Positions 8,822 to 20,054 are shown, counted from the stretch's first letter. The stretch: 55,352 nt of DNA from UBA7803 sp041686955 (GCA_041686955.1 JAWLCV010000023.1:1-55352), one strand, 5' to 3'. A program made the numbers and translations. The notes: generated by a model from the letters alone, not told the origin.

Positions 8822-9184
8822 TTACGACTCCTCGTGCCCGCTGGGTTGCCGCTCGGAGCGCCGGTCGGCCACCGGCGTCATCCCGGCCAGCAGCGCGGCG
8901 TTGGCCAGGGCGTAGGTGGCGGTAGGGCCCGTGATGAGCATGAACACCAGGATCGCGAAGAGCTTCAGGGTGCCGATCTGCAGCCCGGATTGGAGCATCA
9001 GCCCGCCGAGCACCAGTATCGGTCCGAGCGAATCGGTGACCCCGGTGGCATGAACCCGGGTGTACAGGGTGGGCATGCGCAGTGCGCCGATGCCGCCCAC
9101 CAGCACGAAGGCGCTGCCCAGGCTCAGCATGATCCAGCTGGCCGCCCACACCGCCATGTCGAGGAGCTGGTGCATGGGGATCAC
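8822..9184 (-). CDS. mrpG: Na+/H+ antiporter subunit G (MrpG)
   Basis: This 120-residue protein has three hydrophobic helices and the MrpG/PhaG signature: LVGGIGALRMPTLYTRVHA near 27-45 followed by a GVTDSLGPILVLGG segment. Start GTG 9184 overlaps the mrpF stop as GTGA; an in-frame ATG at 9175 is an alternative. The C-terminal 15 residues are polar. It is a small structural subunit of the Mrp complex in the inner membrane. Confidence 0.9.
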   Translation of the reverse strand: MIPMHQLLDMAVWAASWIMLSLGSAFVLVGGIGALRMPTLYTRVHATGVTDSLGPILVLGGLMLQSGLQIGTLKLFAILVFMLITGPTATYALANAALLAGMTPVADRRSERQPSGHEES

Positions 9185-9462
9185 CGCCGCGGTGACTGAT
9201 CGGAGGCGGCGCGCCGGCGGCTGGTCTCGAAGAACTCGAGAACCGCCAGAACGCTGATGAAGTTGATCAGCGCGTACGCCAGCGCCAGGTCGAGAAAATC
9301 CGGGCGTTCGTAGAGGTAGGCGATCACCGCCAGCAGCAGCACGGTCTTGGTGCCGAACATGTTCACCGCGAGCACCCGGTCGTACACGGTGGGGCCCAGC
9401 AGCGCCCGGGTGAGCGCGAGACCCATGGTCACGAGGATGGCGATGGAGGCGACGATGTACAT
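9181..9462 (-). CDS. mrpF: Na+/H+ antiporter subunit F (MrpF)
   Basis: This 93-residue protein carries three membrane segments and the MrpF pattern LLGPTVYDRVLAVNMFGTKT near 21-40 and DLALAYALINFISVLAV near 57-73. It sits four bases after mrpE and overlaps mrpG, which indicates one transcript. In characterised Mrp complexes MrpF contributes to ion translocation or efflux; no specific substrate can be read from the sequence. Confidence 0.9.
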   Translation of the reverse strand: MYIVASIAILVTMGLALTRALLGPTVYDRVLAVNMFGTKTVLLLAVIAYLYERPDFLDLALAYALINFISVLAVLEFFETSRRRAASDQSPRR

Positions 9463-9466
9463 GATC

Positions 9467-9973
9467 TCAGTGCCGGGTCAGCGCCGCGACCCGGCGCTTC
9501 ATCTCCCCCTGCATGAGGCCCGTGGCGTCGTCCTGGGTGATGCAGTGCACCAGCAGCTCGCCCTGATGATCGTCCAGGGTGATGGTGCCCGGGGTCAGCG
9601 TGATGCAGTTGCCCAGGGTGGCCTGGCCCAGGGCGTCCAGGCTGCGCGCTTCCAGGGTCACGACCGTAGGCGAGATGGCCGGGCGGGGGCTCAGGATGAG
9701 CTTGGCCATCTGCACGTTGGAACGGATCACTTCCCGAATCAGCCAGGCCCAGAAGCCCGGCAGCCGCAATGCCAGCCGGATCCAATACGTCTCCTCGTCG
9801 AACGCCCCCATGCGGTTGGCCAGCAACACCACCAGACCGCTGGCGATCAGGCCGAACACCAGCAGCAAAGGTTCCAGGTAGCCGCTCCAGCCGAGCCACA
9901 CGGCGAACAGCAACACGAAGCTGACCAGCATCCGCCAGCGTGGTGTCATCGGCCGCTCTGCATGAGCATCCAT
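9467..9973 (-). CDS. mrpE: Na+/H+ antiporter subunit E (MrpE)
   Basis: This 168-residue protein is the first gene of the mrp operon. Two N-terminal membrane helices (about 14-50) are followed by a soluble domain with the MrpE motif TLGNCITLTPGTITLD near 116-131. Start ATG 9973 follows a G-rich stretch that may serve as ribosome site; ATG 9949 is a possible shorter start. The operon promoter should lie in the 73 bp between this start and the STAS-like gene, but I see no convincing -35/-10 pair there. Confidence 0.88.
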   Translation of the reverse strand: MDAHAERPMTPRWRMLVSFVLLFAVWLGWSGYLEPLLLVFGLIASGLVVLLANRMGAFDEETYWIRLALRLPGFWAWLIREVIRSNVQMAKLILSPRPAISPTVVTLEARSLDALGQATLGNCITLTPGTITLDDHQGELLVHCITQDDATGLMQGEMKRRVAALTRH

Positions 9974-10046
9974 GCCCCCCCGATTCGCTTGGGGTTAGTC
10001 TGGCAAGGAAGGCACAGTCGGGCAAGTTAGATGGGTTTCGGGGGGC

Positions 10047-10406
10047 TCACCGCGGCTCTGTGAGCCAACTCCAGGCCTCCGGCGCGTCGTCGTCCTCGAA
10101 GTAGCGGACGTAGGCGTGGGCGAAAGGCTCGGACAGCCGGATCATCCAGCGTTCGTGATGCGGCTGACCCACCACGGCCACCCGCCAGAACGCGTCGGGC
10201 CGGCGGAGTCGAAGCTCGAGGTGGTCCCAGCGGGCACCGGCCTCCCACCCCTCGAAGTCGGTCAGGCGAATCAGCAGCCGCTGGCTGCCGGCCCGGGCGG
10301 ACAGGGACTGGAGCTCCGAGGCGAAGCGCTGATAGTCCTCTTCGGTGAGACTGCCGGCGGCACGCACCGTCACCACGTTCTCGTCCGTCCGGGTCACCGA
10401 GAGCAC
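10047..10406 (-). CDS. SpoIIAA/STAS-like single-domain protein
   Basis: This protein of 119 residues resembles the SpoIIAA-like STAS family: an N-terminal strand and acid-rich turn, LTEEDYQRFASELQSL helix, a strand LLIRLTDFEGWE, and a C-terminal WMIRLSEPFAHAYVRYF helix. Such proteins are usually small cytoplasmic regulators or ligand binders, but the role of this subgroup is not established. GTG 10406 was chosen because GAGGAGG lies 5 bases upstream; GTG 10412 overlaps that site. It lies upstream of the mrp operon and downstream of the peptide transporter on the same strand. Confidence 0.7.
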   Translation of the reverse strand: MLSVTRTDENVVTVRAAGSLTEEDYQRFASELQSLSARAGSQRLLIRLTDFEGWEAGARWDHLELRLRRPDAFWRVAVVGQPHHERWMIRLSEPFAHAYVRYFEDDDAPEAWSWLTEPR

Positions 10407-10441
10407 GGCCACCTCCTCTGTGTCCTTCCCACGGGGGCGGA

Positions 10442-11905
10442 TCAGGGGGTAGCAACCTCCGTTCCACCCTTCGCCAGCCGCGCGCGCTCCCGGGGAGCGC
10501 CGTGCTCGAGGTGCATCCAGCGTTTCAGCAGCGGGGTGAGCAGCAGGATGATGAGACCCATGACCAGTGGCACCACCACCAGCAGCAGGTAGAAGCCCGC
10601 CAGCCCCTCGATCACGAAGGTGATCTCGCCCCGCTCCAGGGCCACCGAGAAACGCGCCACCAGCCCGGCCAGCAGGTTCGCCAGCGAGAAGGTGAAGAAC
10701 CAGACCCCCATCATCAGCGACTGCAGGTGGGCGGGCGCCAGCCGGGTCACCATGGAGAGCCCCACGGGCGAGAGGCAGAGCTCGCCCCAGGTGTAGACCA
10801 CGTAGGTGATCAGCAGCCACTGGGGACCGGCCAGACCGTCCCGGGCTTCCAGCGCCCCTACGACCATGGCGAGGAAGGCCAGCCCCAGCAGCCACAGGCC
10901 CAGCGTGAATTTGACCGGAGTGGAGGGTTCGAGACCGCGCCGGCCGAGAAACAGCCACAGCCAGGCGATGGCCGGGGCGAACAGGATCACCGAGGCGGGA
11001 TTGGCGGACTGGTACCAGGTGGCGGGGAACGGCTCGTCCAGCAGGCCCCAGATCGTGCGGTCGGTGCTCTGGGCGGCGAACACGTTCATGGAGCTGCCGG
11101 CCTGCTCGAAGGCGGTCCAGAACGCGATGTTGCCGAGGAACGCCAGGATCAGGATCACCCCGATGCGCTGCCATTCGATGGTCGACAGCCTGCGGGCCGG
11201 CGCGGACGCGGGTGTTGGTGTGATGCGTCGTTCCGGGGCCAGGCCGACGCCGGCGAGGTAGCGCGGCCGCAGGTACTGGTAGCAGAAGATGCCGAGGATC
11301 ATGCCCACCGCGGCGCTGCCGAATCCCCAGTGCCAGCCCACCGTCTCGCCCAGGGTGCCGGCCACCAGGGGCGCCAGCACGCCGCCCAGGTTGATCCCCA
11401 TGTAGAAGATGGTGAAGCCGGAGTCCCGCCGCGGATCGTGCTCGTCGTAGAGCTGGCCCACCATGACGCTGACGCACGGCTTGAAGAACCCCGTGCCGAT
11501 GACGATGAGGGTGAGCCCGCCCATGAAGCAGATCAGCGCGCCCGGGCCGGACTGCAGAGTGACCGCGGCCCCCGGGGTGATGCCGAACAGCTCGGTGGCC
11601 GCCAGGCACAGGTGGCCGGCGGCGATGATCCAGCCGCCGATGAGCATGGAGCGGTGAGTGCCGAGCAGACGGTCCGCCAGGATGCCGCCGAAGATGGGGG
11701 TCAGGTAGATGGCCCAGGTGTAGATGCCGTAGAGGAGGTAGGCGTCGTCCTCGGCCCAGCCGAAGCCGGGGTTGGCGGCCAGGCCATCCTCGCCGCCGGT
11801 GGAGGCGATGAGGTAGAGCACCAGCAGGGCGCGCATGCCGTAATAGCTGAAACGCTCCCACATCTCCGTGAGGAAAAGGACCCACAGCCCTCGCGGCTGA
11901 TTCAT
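10442..11905 (-). CDS. POT-family proton-coupled oligopeptide transporter
   Basis: This 487-residue protein has 12-14 predicted membrane helices. TEMWERFSYYGMRALLVLY at about 12-30 contains the ExxERFxYY proton-coupling motif of POT/PTR2 transporters, and the FYMGINLGG motif appears near 164-172. Members such as DtpA/DtpB import di- and tripeptides with protons across the inner membrane. Start ATG 11905 is preceded by GGGAGGG five bases upstream, better than GTG 11911. Peptide specificity cannot be read from sequence. Confidence 0.9.
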   Translation of the reverse strand: MNQPRGLWVLFLTEMWERFSYYGMRALLVLYLIASTGGEDGLAANPGFGWAEDDAYLLYGIYTWAIYLTPIFGGILADRLLGTHRSMLIGGWIIAAGHLCLAATELFGITPGAAVTLQSGPGALICFMGGLTLIVIGTGFFKPCVSVMVGQLYDEHDPRRDSGFTIFYMGINLGGVLAPLVAGTLGETVGWHWGFGSAAVGMILGIFCYQYLRPRYLAGVGLAPERRITPTPASAPARRLSTIEWQRIGVILILAFLGNIAFWTAFEQAGSSMNVFAAQSTDRTIWGLLDEPFPATWYQSANPASVILFAPAIAWLWLFLGRRGLEPSTPVKFTLGLWLLGLAFLAMVVGALEARDGLAGPQWLLITYVVYTWGELCLSPVGLSMVTRLAPAHLQSLMMGVWFFTFSLANLLAGLVARFSVALERGEITFVIEGLAGFYLLLVVVPLVMGLIILLLTPLLKRWMHLEHGAPRERARLAKGGTEVATP

Positions 11906-11948
11906 GCGCACCCTCCCGAAACCCGGACCCGAACCACGTGAAGCACCG

Positions 11949-13520
11949 TCACACCACCCGGGACTGATGGTCTTTCCAGTAGGGCTCCCGCAGCACCCGC
12001 TTGAGAATCTTGCCGGTACCTGTCTTGGGAATGTCGTCGACGAACGCCACGGAGCGGGGCACCTTGTAGCCGGCCAGGTGCTCCCGGGCGAAGGCCTGCA
12101 GACCGGCCTGGTCCAGGTCGGAGCCCGGACGCTTCACCACCACGGCGTGGACGCTCTCTCCCCATTCCTCGTCGGGGATGCCGAACACCGCCACGTCCAT
12201 CACGTCCGGATGGTGCTCCAGCGCGTCCTCGATCTCGGCCGGATAGATGTTCACGCCGCCGGAGATGATCATGTCCTTCTTCCGGTCGCAGATGTAGTAG
12301 AAGCCGTCCTCGTCGAAGTAGGCGATGTCGCCCACGGTCTGCCAGTCGTCCCGGCGCTCCTCCATGAACTTGTCGTGGGCCTTGTGATAGGTGCTGAACA
12401 CGCTCGGGGAGCGCACGAACAGCTCCCCGGGCGTGTGGGGCTCCGTCACCACCTGCCCGTCCTCCGTGTACAGGCGGATCTCCACCCCCGGGGCCGGCTG
12501 ACCGCAGGAGCCGCGTTTCTCGCGCTGGTACTGGGGCAGCAGCACCGTGTTCACCCCGAGCTCCGTGGAGCCGTACACCTCGCAGAGCGAGTCCTCCGGG
12601 AACTTGTCGAGGTAATCCATCTTCAATGCATAGGACCAGGGCGCGGCGTTGGCGATCATGATGCGCATGCTGGAGCGGTCGTAGCGGTCGAGCACCTCCG
12701 CCGGGAGCTGACAGATGCGCCGCACCGGTGTGGGCGCCGAGAACGTGCTCGTGACGCGATGCTTCTCCACGAGCCGCAGCCAGTCCTCGGGGTCGAAGCT
12801 GCGCTGGATGATGGTCGTGTTGCCCAGGTTGGTGGCGATGGCCAGGAACCCGCTCGGGCCGGAGTGGTAGAGGGGGCCGGTGGGAATGTAGACGTCGTCC
12901 TGCCGGTAACCGATGAGCTCGATGAGCCGGGCGAGCTGCAGCGGGTCGCCGATGCCCTGCCGCACCGCGCCCTTGGGCTTTCCGGTGGTGCCCGAGGTGT
13001 AGATCATGGTGCCGGCGCTCGCGCCGCCGGTGTCCACGGCCACGGGGCTCGGGTCCTCCGACTCCACCAGTGGCGCCGTAGCCGCCATGTCCTCGCCCGG
13101 CTCGCCGTCGAACACCAGCAGGTGCGCCATGTTCGGAATGTGCGGGCGGATCTCCTCGAACAGCGGCACGTACTCGGCGTCGATGAAGCCCACCTTGGCG
13201 TCGGAGTTGTCCACCACGTAGGCGGCTTCTTCCGCGGTGAGCCGGTAGTTGAGGGGCACGGCGACGGCGCCGATCTTGCGCGCGGCATGTCCGCACGCCA
13301 CCGCCCAGAGGGAGTTGTGGCCGCACCACAGCACCCGGTCGCCCGGCTGGACGCCGCGGGCGAGGAACACCCGGGCGAGCCGGTTGGCGTTGGCTTCGAG
13401 CTCCGCGAAGGACCAGGTGGTGACGGTACCGTCCGGCCGGTCGTCGATGAGCGCGGGCTTGCTGCCGAGCGCGGCGGCGAGACTGGTGAGCGGATCGGTG
13501 GCGGCAGCGGTGTCGGACAT
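11949..13520 (-). CDS. AMP-forming acyl-CoA synthetase
   Basis: This 523-residue ANL-superfamily enzyme activates a carboxylic acid with ATP and CoA through an acyl-adenylate. TMIYTSGTTGKPKGA near 161-175 is the P-loop; CEVYGSTELG near 316-325 is the YGxTE motif; the hinge region ICDRKKDMIISGG near 411-423 and the C-terminal catalytic lysine in KTGTGKILK are all present. The substrate chain is unknown. ATG 13520 follows GGGGGAGA at good spacing, so a 12-residue in-frame extension was dropped. It runs with the desaturase gene (91 bp upstream) and may share its transcript. Confidence 0.88.
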   Translation of the reverse strand: MSDTAAATDPLTSLAAALGSKPALIDDRPDGTVTTWSFAELEANANRLARVFLARGVQPGDRVLWCGHNSLWAVACGHAARKIGAVAVPLNYRLTAEEAAYVVDNSDAKVGFIDAEYVPLFEEIRPHIPNMAHLLVFDGEPGEDMAATAPLVESEDPSPVAVDTGGASAGTMIYTSGTTGKPKGAVRQGIGDPLQLARLIELIGYRQDDVYIPTGPLYHSGPSGFLAIATNLGNTTIIQRSFDPEDWLRLVEKHRVTSTFSAPTPVRRICQLPAEVLDRYDRSSMRIMIANAAPWSYALKMDYLDKFPEDSLCEVYGSTELGVNTVLLPQYQREKRGSCGQPAPGVEIRLYTEDGQVVTEPHTPGELFVRSPSVFSTYHKAHDKFMEERRDDWQTVGDIAYFDEDGFYYICDRKKDMIISGGVNIYPAEIEDALEHHPDVMDVAVFGIPDEEWGESVHAVVVKRPGSDLDQAGLQAFAREHLAGYKVPRSVAFVDDIPKTGTGKILKRVLREPYWKDHQSRVV

Positions 13521-13611
13521 CGGATTCTCCCCCCGGTCTAGGATGCGACGGAGCACCTATAGCGTCTTTCGGCTCCGGTTTCCAGGGCCGGGGCCCCGGC
13601 TGGTCCGGGGG

Positions 13612-14532
13612 TCAGGCCGCGGAGGGCGTGGCGGCGGGCGCTGCCGGGCGGGTGGCGCGCTTCAGCACATGGCGATAGCCGTGGGAGAGGCAGGTCCGGC
13701 CGTGGAAGTAGCCCCGCCGGGCAAGCAGCCGATGGAACCGGGGCAGGTTGTACAGCGGCACGCCGGCCAGCAGGTGGTGCTCCACGTGGAAGTTGACCCG
13801 GTTCGGCGCCACCAGGACGCGTTCCCACCACGACACCAGGGTGGTGCAGGTATTGTCGCGGGGGTCCGCTGCCAGCCGGTCTTTCGCCACCCCGTGCTCA
13901 CCCATGAAGCGCAGCCGCGTGAGCGCCGGATAGACGAACAGGTTGGCGCCCCACCACAGCGCGTAGGCCCAGGGCGCGCCGGCCAGGGTCAGCAGCGTGA
14001 TCATCACCGCGTGGGTTATCAGAAACGGCGCGTTGCGCCGCGGTTCGAGCCGGCGTAGCTGGCGCCAGGTGTCGCGGATGCCGGTGCGCCCGGAGAGGTC
14101 GCGGCTGAGCTTGCGCTTGATGCTGGCTTTCTCGGCGGGGTAGGCGAGCGCCATGGCCAGGTCCGGGTCCTGCTCGGTGCCGGCGAAGCGGTGGTGCTTC
14201 AGGTGATAGTCCCGGTAGCGGTAGAGGCTGCTGTTCAGCGGCCCGCCGCACAGCCAGTGGCCCACCAGCTCGTTGGTGCGGCGGCGGCGGAAGAAGATGC
14301 TGTGGGCGCAATCGTGATTCAGCACCGCGAGGCCGAGCTGCCGGGCGCCGATGACCACCATGGCGCCGAGCCAGGTCAAGGGGTTCGGCCAGACGATGGC
14401 CACGGCGAAGGCGCCGGCGATGATCAGGTAGTTGGCGGCCAGCACGGCCCCGGCCTTCAGATCCGAACGCTCGAGGCAACGGGCGATCTCCTCGGCGCTG
14501 AGATAATCCTCGGCTCGCTCGGGCGCTGACAT
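13612..14532 (-). CDS. Membrane fatty acid desaturase family protein
   Basis: This 306-residue protein belongs to the histidine-rich membrane di-iron oxygenase family. The three histidine boxes are complete: His73-DCA-His77, His110-LK-His113-His114, and His249-VE-His252-His253. Hydrophobic pairs lie before box 1 (about 30-65) and between boxes 2 and 3 (about 170-205). Family members desaturate or hydroxylate acyl chains or carotenoids in the membrane using O2. The gene diverges from a PaaX-type regulator, with a TTGACA -35 element for it inside the shared 72-bp intergenic region, so repression by that regulator is plausible. Confidence 0.85.
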   Translation of the reverse strand: MSAPERAEDYLSAEEIARCLERSDLKAGAVLAANYLIIAGAFAVAIVWPNPLTWLGAMVVIGARQLGLAVLNHDCAHSIFFRRRRTNELVGHWLCGGPLNSSLYRYRDYHLKHHRFAGTEQDPDLAMALAYPAEKASIKRKLSRDLSGRTGIRDTWRQLRRLEPRRNAPFLITHAVMITLLTLAGAPWAYALWWGANLFVYPALTRLRFMGEHGVAKDRLAADPRDNTCTTLVSWWERVLVAPNRVNFHVEHHLLAGVPLYNLPRFHRLLARRGYFHGRTCLSHGYRHVLKRATRPAAPAATPSAA

Positions 14533-14565
14533 CGGGCATGGCTCTCCGCTGTTCCTGCCGGCACT

Positions 14566-14594
14566 TTATTACATAGAATGGAGAAAGCTGTCAA
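14566..14594 (-). promoter_or_regulatory. Putative sigma-70 promoter of the desaturase gene
   Basis: On the minus strand TTGACA (14594-14589) is followed after 17 bases by TAATAA (14571-14566), about 34 bases before the desaturase start. The -35 is consensus, the -10 only half so. A TAGAAT at 14574-14579 on the plus strand may be the -10 of the divergent regulator gene, so the two promoters overlap. Confidence 0.5.
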
Positions 14595-14604
14595 AGGAAG
14601 TTAT

Positions 14605-15411
14605 ATGTCCGTGGGCGAAGCCGAGCTGTCGGCGCCGGAGCTGATCCTCGCGCTGGTGGATTCCGCCTCCCAGCCGCTGCTGCCGGCTGCCCGTCTGGTG
14701 GCGGCCGGTGCGCTGTTCGGCATCGATGCCGGGGCCATTCGGGTAGCCGCGGCGCGGCTGGTGAAGAAGGGGGTGCTGAGTCAGCAGAGCCGGGGCGTCT
14801 ACCGGGTGGGCACCCGGGGCGACCCGTTGCGCCGCCGGGTGCAGGCCTGGAGCCGGGTGGAGGACCAGCTTCGTCCCTGGGACGGCCGCTGGCTCGCCGT
14901 GTTCACCGGGCATCTGCGCCGCACGGACAAGTCCCGGGTTCGCGCGCGGGAGCGGGCCCTGCGGCTGCGCGGCTTCGCCGAGCTCGAGCCGGGGCTGGCG
15001 GTGCGGCCGGCGAATCTGCGGGTGTCCCTGGCGGAGCTGCGCGCCGACCTGGTAGCGTGGGGGCTGGACGACGATGCACGCGTGCTCGGCATCGATGCCC
15101 AGGACCCGGAGCGGCCGCTGGAGCCCCGCTCGCTGTGGGACGTGGCGGGGCTGGAGGCCGGTTATCGGGCCAACCTGGCCCGGCTCGAGGTTAGCCGCGG
15201 GCAGCTGCAGCGCCTGGATCTCGAAGCCCGGGCGCGGGAGACGCTGCTGGTGGGCCGCCGGGTGATGCACGACATCCTGGTGGATCCGCTGCTGCCCGAA
15301 ACCGTGGTGGACACCGCCCTGCGGCGGCGGGTGATCGACGCCATGAAGGTCTACGACCGGCTGGGCAAGGCGACCTGGCGTGAGTTTCACCGCAGTGGAG
15401 CGGGCGAATGA
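14605..15411 (+). CDS. PaaX-family transcriptional regulator
   Basis: This protein of about 268 residues matches the PaaX family: an N-terminal winged-helix segment (IRVAAARLVKKGVLSQQSRG near 43-62), a central region with WDGRWLAVFTG, and a C-terminal alpha-helical part with LVDPLLPE. PaaX of E. coli represses phenylacetate degradation and responds to phenylacetyl-CoA, so an acyl-CoA or aryl-CoA effector is plausible. ATG 14605 is chosen over ATG 14578 because AAGGAAG sits 4 bases upstream and a -10-like TAGAAT overlaps the earlier ATG. No paa catabolic genes are adjacent; the divergent desaturase is the obvious target candidate. Confidence 0.8.
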   Translation: MSVGEAELSAPELILALVDSASQPLLPAARLVAAGALFGIDAGAIRVAAARLVKKGVLSQQSRGVYRVGTRGDPLRRRVQAWSRVEDQLRPWDGRWLAVFTGHLRRTDKSRVRARERALRLRGFAELEPGLAVRPANLRVSLAELRADLVAWGLDDDARVLGIDAQDPERPLEPRSLWDVAGLEAGYRANLARLEVSRGQLQRLDLEARARETLLVGRRVMHDILVDPLLPETVVDTALRRRVIDAMKVYDRLGKATWREFHRSGAGE

Positions 15412-15842
15412 CGGGATCGTTCGAGCTGAGCCTCAGCCGCGAGTTGTTCGTGCCGCGGGAGCTGGTGTTCGACGCGTGGACCGATGCGGCGCACCTGGCC
15501 CAGTGGTACTCGCCGCGCCCCGACGGGCAGCGCGGCGCCGTAGCGGCCCCGCATCCCGGCGGCGCGTTCGAGGCGCGCTGGCAGGACGCCTCGGGGACGC
15601 TCTGCGAGGACGCGGGCGTTTATCTGGAAGTGCACCGGCCCGAGGGCTTCCGCTGCCGACTGCGCTGGCGCGACGTCGCGGTGGAGGAGACCGAGCTGAC
15701 GGTGAGCTTGACGGAACTCGGCGGGGCCAGCCGAATCCACATTCTACAGGAGGGCTTCTCCAGCGCGGCCGCCCGGGATCGGCGCCGTGCGCTGTGGGGA
15801 CGCCTGCTGGATCGGCTGGAAGGTTACTTTGCGGTCATCTGA
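15408..15842 (+). CDS. SRPBCC / AHSA1-like domain protein
   Basis: This 144-residue protein begins on an ATGA overlap with the PaaX-type gene, so the two are translationally coupled. It has the START-like AHSA1 pattern: LSRELFVPRELVFDAWTDAAHLAQWYSP near 6-33, a G/A-rich segment, and a long C-terminal helix ending in LDRLEGYFAVI. The family binds hydrophobic ligands or assists chaperones; many members have no known ligand. Coupling to a putative acyl-CoA-sensing regulator hints at a lipid ligand, which is inference only. Confidence 0.8.
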   Translation: MTGSFELSLSRELFVPRELVFDAWTDAAHLAQWYSPRPDGQRGAVAAPHPGGAFEARWQDASGTLCEDAGVYLEVHRPEGFRCRLRWRDVAVEETELTVSLTELGGASRIHILQEGFSSAAARDRRRALWGRLLDRLEGYFAVI

Positions 15843-15856
15843 CGCGCGAAACGACC

Positions 15857-15890
15857 CGGAAAACGAAAAGGGCCGGTCTTGGACCGGCCC
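15857..15890 (-). terminator. Rho-independent terminator, minus strand
   Basis: GGGCCGGTC (15870-15878) and GACCGGCCC (15882-15890) form a perfect 9-bp stem with a 3-nt loop. On the minus strand the stem is followed by TTTTCGTTTT, a proper U-rich tail; on the plus strand only C residues follow. It therefore best terminates a minus-strand transcript, and the only candidate upstream of it is the small gene at 15920-15955. Confidence 0.75.
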
Positions 15891-15919
15891 CCCCGTAAAG
15901 CCCGCTAGAGGCTATCGTG

Positions 15920-15955
15920 TTATCGATTGCCCTCGCGAGCAAAACGGCTAGACAT
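15920..15955 (-). CDS. 11-codon micro-ORF with near-perfect Shine-Dalgarno sequence
   Basis: ATG 15955 opens MSSRFAREGNR and stops at TAA 15920. Upstream, AAGGAGGTGATCC ends directly at the ATG and is complementary to the 3' tail of 16S rRNA over about 13-14 bases, far more than any other start in this window; the AGGAGG core sits six bases before ATG. The peptide is basic and has no membrane segment. Length alone gives no statistical support, so the call rests on the ribosome site plus the promoter and terminator around it. It resembles no peptide I know. Confidence 0.4.
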   Translation of the reverse strand: MSSRFAREGNR

Positions 15956-15992
15956 GGATCACCTCCTTTCTTATCCGCCCGACATGCCGAGC

Positions 15993-16021
15993 AATATAAA
16001 CCTCCACCGGAGCCCCCGCAA
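15993..16021 (-). promoter_or_regulatory. Putative sigma-70 promoter of the small minus-strand transcript
   Basis: Minus-strand TTGCGG (16021-16016) and TATATT (15998-15993) are separated by exactly 17 bases. The -10 differs from consensus at one position and stands out in this GC-rich sequence. It lies just upstream of the divergent methyltransferase start (16040). Confidence 0.5.
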
Positions 16022-16039
16022 CGGCGGTGGCGCGGCGCC

Positions 16040-16672
16040 ATGAGCGACTCGGACCGCGACCGGTGGAACGACCGGTACCGCCGCGGCGCCTACGCCGGCC
16101 GCACCTACCCGGCGGTGCTGGTGGCGGAGCAGGCGCCGGAGATCTACGCCACCCAGCGGGCCCGGCAGCGCGCCGACGGCAGCGACGGCGCGCTGCGCGC
16201 CCTGGATCTGGCCTGCGGCGCGGGCCGTAACGCCCTGTACCTGGCCCAGCTCGGCTACGAGGTGGACGCGGTGGACATTTCCGCCGAAGCCCTGGAGCGC
16301 GGCGGGAAGACCGCGCGCCGCCGGGGGCTGCCCGTGGCGTGGATGGAGCACGATCTGGACCTGGGACTGCCGCGGGGCCTGGGTGACTACGACCTGGTGA
16401 CCATCATTCGTTACCTCGACCTGTCCCTGGTGGCGTCCGCCGCGGAACGGCTGCGGCCGGGGGGTTACCTGCTCTGCGAGACCCACCTGGTGACCAGCGA
16501 GACAGTCATCGGCCCCCACAACCCCAGCTTCCGGGCGCGGCCGGGAGAGCTCTGCGCTGCCGCCGCCGGGCTCGACGTGGTGGAATCCTGGGAGGGGCTC
16601 GCCCGGGACCCGGACGGGCGCGCGGTGGCGCTGGCCCGATTGGTGGCGTGGCGGCCTTACCTGCGTCGCTGA
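16040..16672 (+). CDS. Class I SAM-dependent methyltransferase
   Basis: This 210-residue protein has the Rossmann methyltransferase fold. Motif I is LDLACGAGRNALYLA near 55-69, the acidic ribose-binding strand end is VDAVDIS near 75-81, and motif IV-like YDLVTIIRYLDLSL is near 117-130. The layout resembles TehB-like and related small methyltransferases, but the substrate is unknown. ATG 16040 gives a natural N-terminus (RDRWNDRYRRG) typical of this group. The gene converges on the carboxylase gene with 19 bp between stops. Confidence 0.82.
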   Translation: MSDSDRDRWNDRYRRGAYAGRTYPAVLVAEQAPEIYATQRARQRADGSDGALRALDLACGAGRNALYLAQLGYEVDAVDISAEALERGGKTARRRGLPVAWMEHDLDLGLPRGLGDYDLVTIIRYLDLSLVASAAERLRPGGYLLCETHLVTSETVIGPHNPSFRARPGELCAAAAGLDVVESWEGLARDPDGRAVALARLVAWRPYLRR

Positions 16673-16691
16673 CCGGGCGGCGCGGGCGCCG

Positions 16692-20012
<3,321 letters not shown>

Positions 20013-20054
20013 TAGCGTCGGGGGTCGTGAAATGATGCTGAGACTACATTGTTC

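Larger units (their letters stand above)
15857..15986 (-). ncRNA. Candidate small transcript of about 130 nt with an 11-codon ORF
   Basis: Between the SRPBCC and methyltransferase genes the minus strand holds a complete transcription unit in miniature: promoter-like TTGCGG-17-TATATT (16021-15993), expected start near 15986, a very strong Shine-Dalgarno site, an 11-codon reading frame, and an intrinsic terminator. Nothing larger is coded there. It could be a regulatory small RNA, a leader-type peptide gene or a dual-function RNA. I do not recognise a described RNA family. Confidence 0.5.

Noticed and set aside
15870..15890. Terminator serving the plus-strand SRPBCC gene
   Set aside because: The plus-strand side is followed by C residues rather than T; only the minus-strand side has a U-rich tail, though weak bidirectional use cannot be excluded.
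15955..15973. A plus-strand match to the 3' end of 16S rRNA (TGGATCACCTCCTTT)
   Set aside because: Nothing upstream resembles 16S helix 45 or its GGAACCTGCGG stem. The match is explained as the complement of a strong minus-strand Shine-Dalgarno site.
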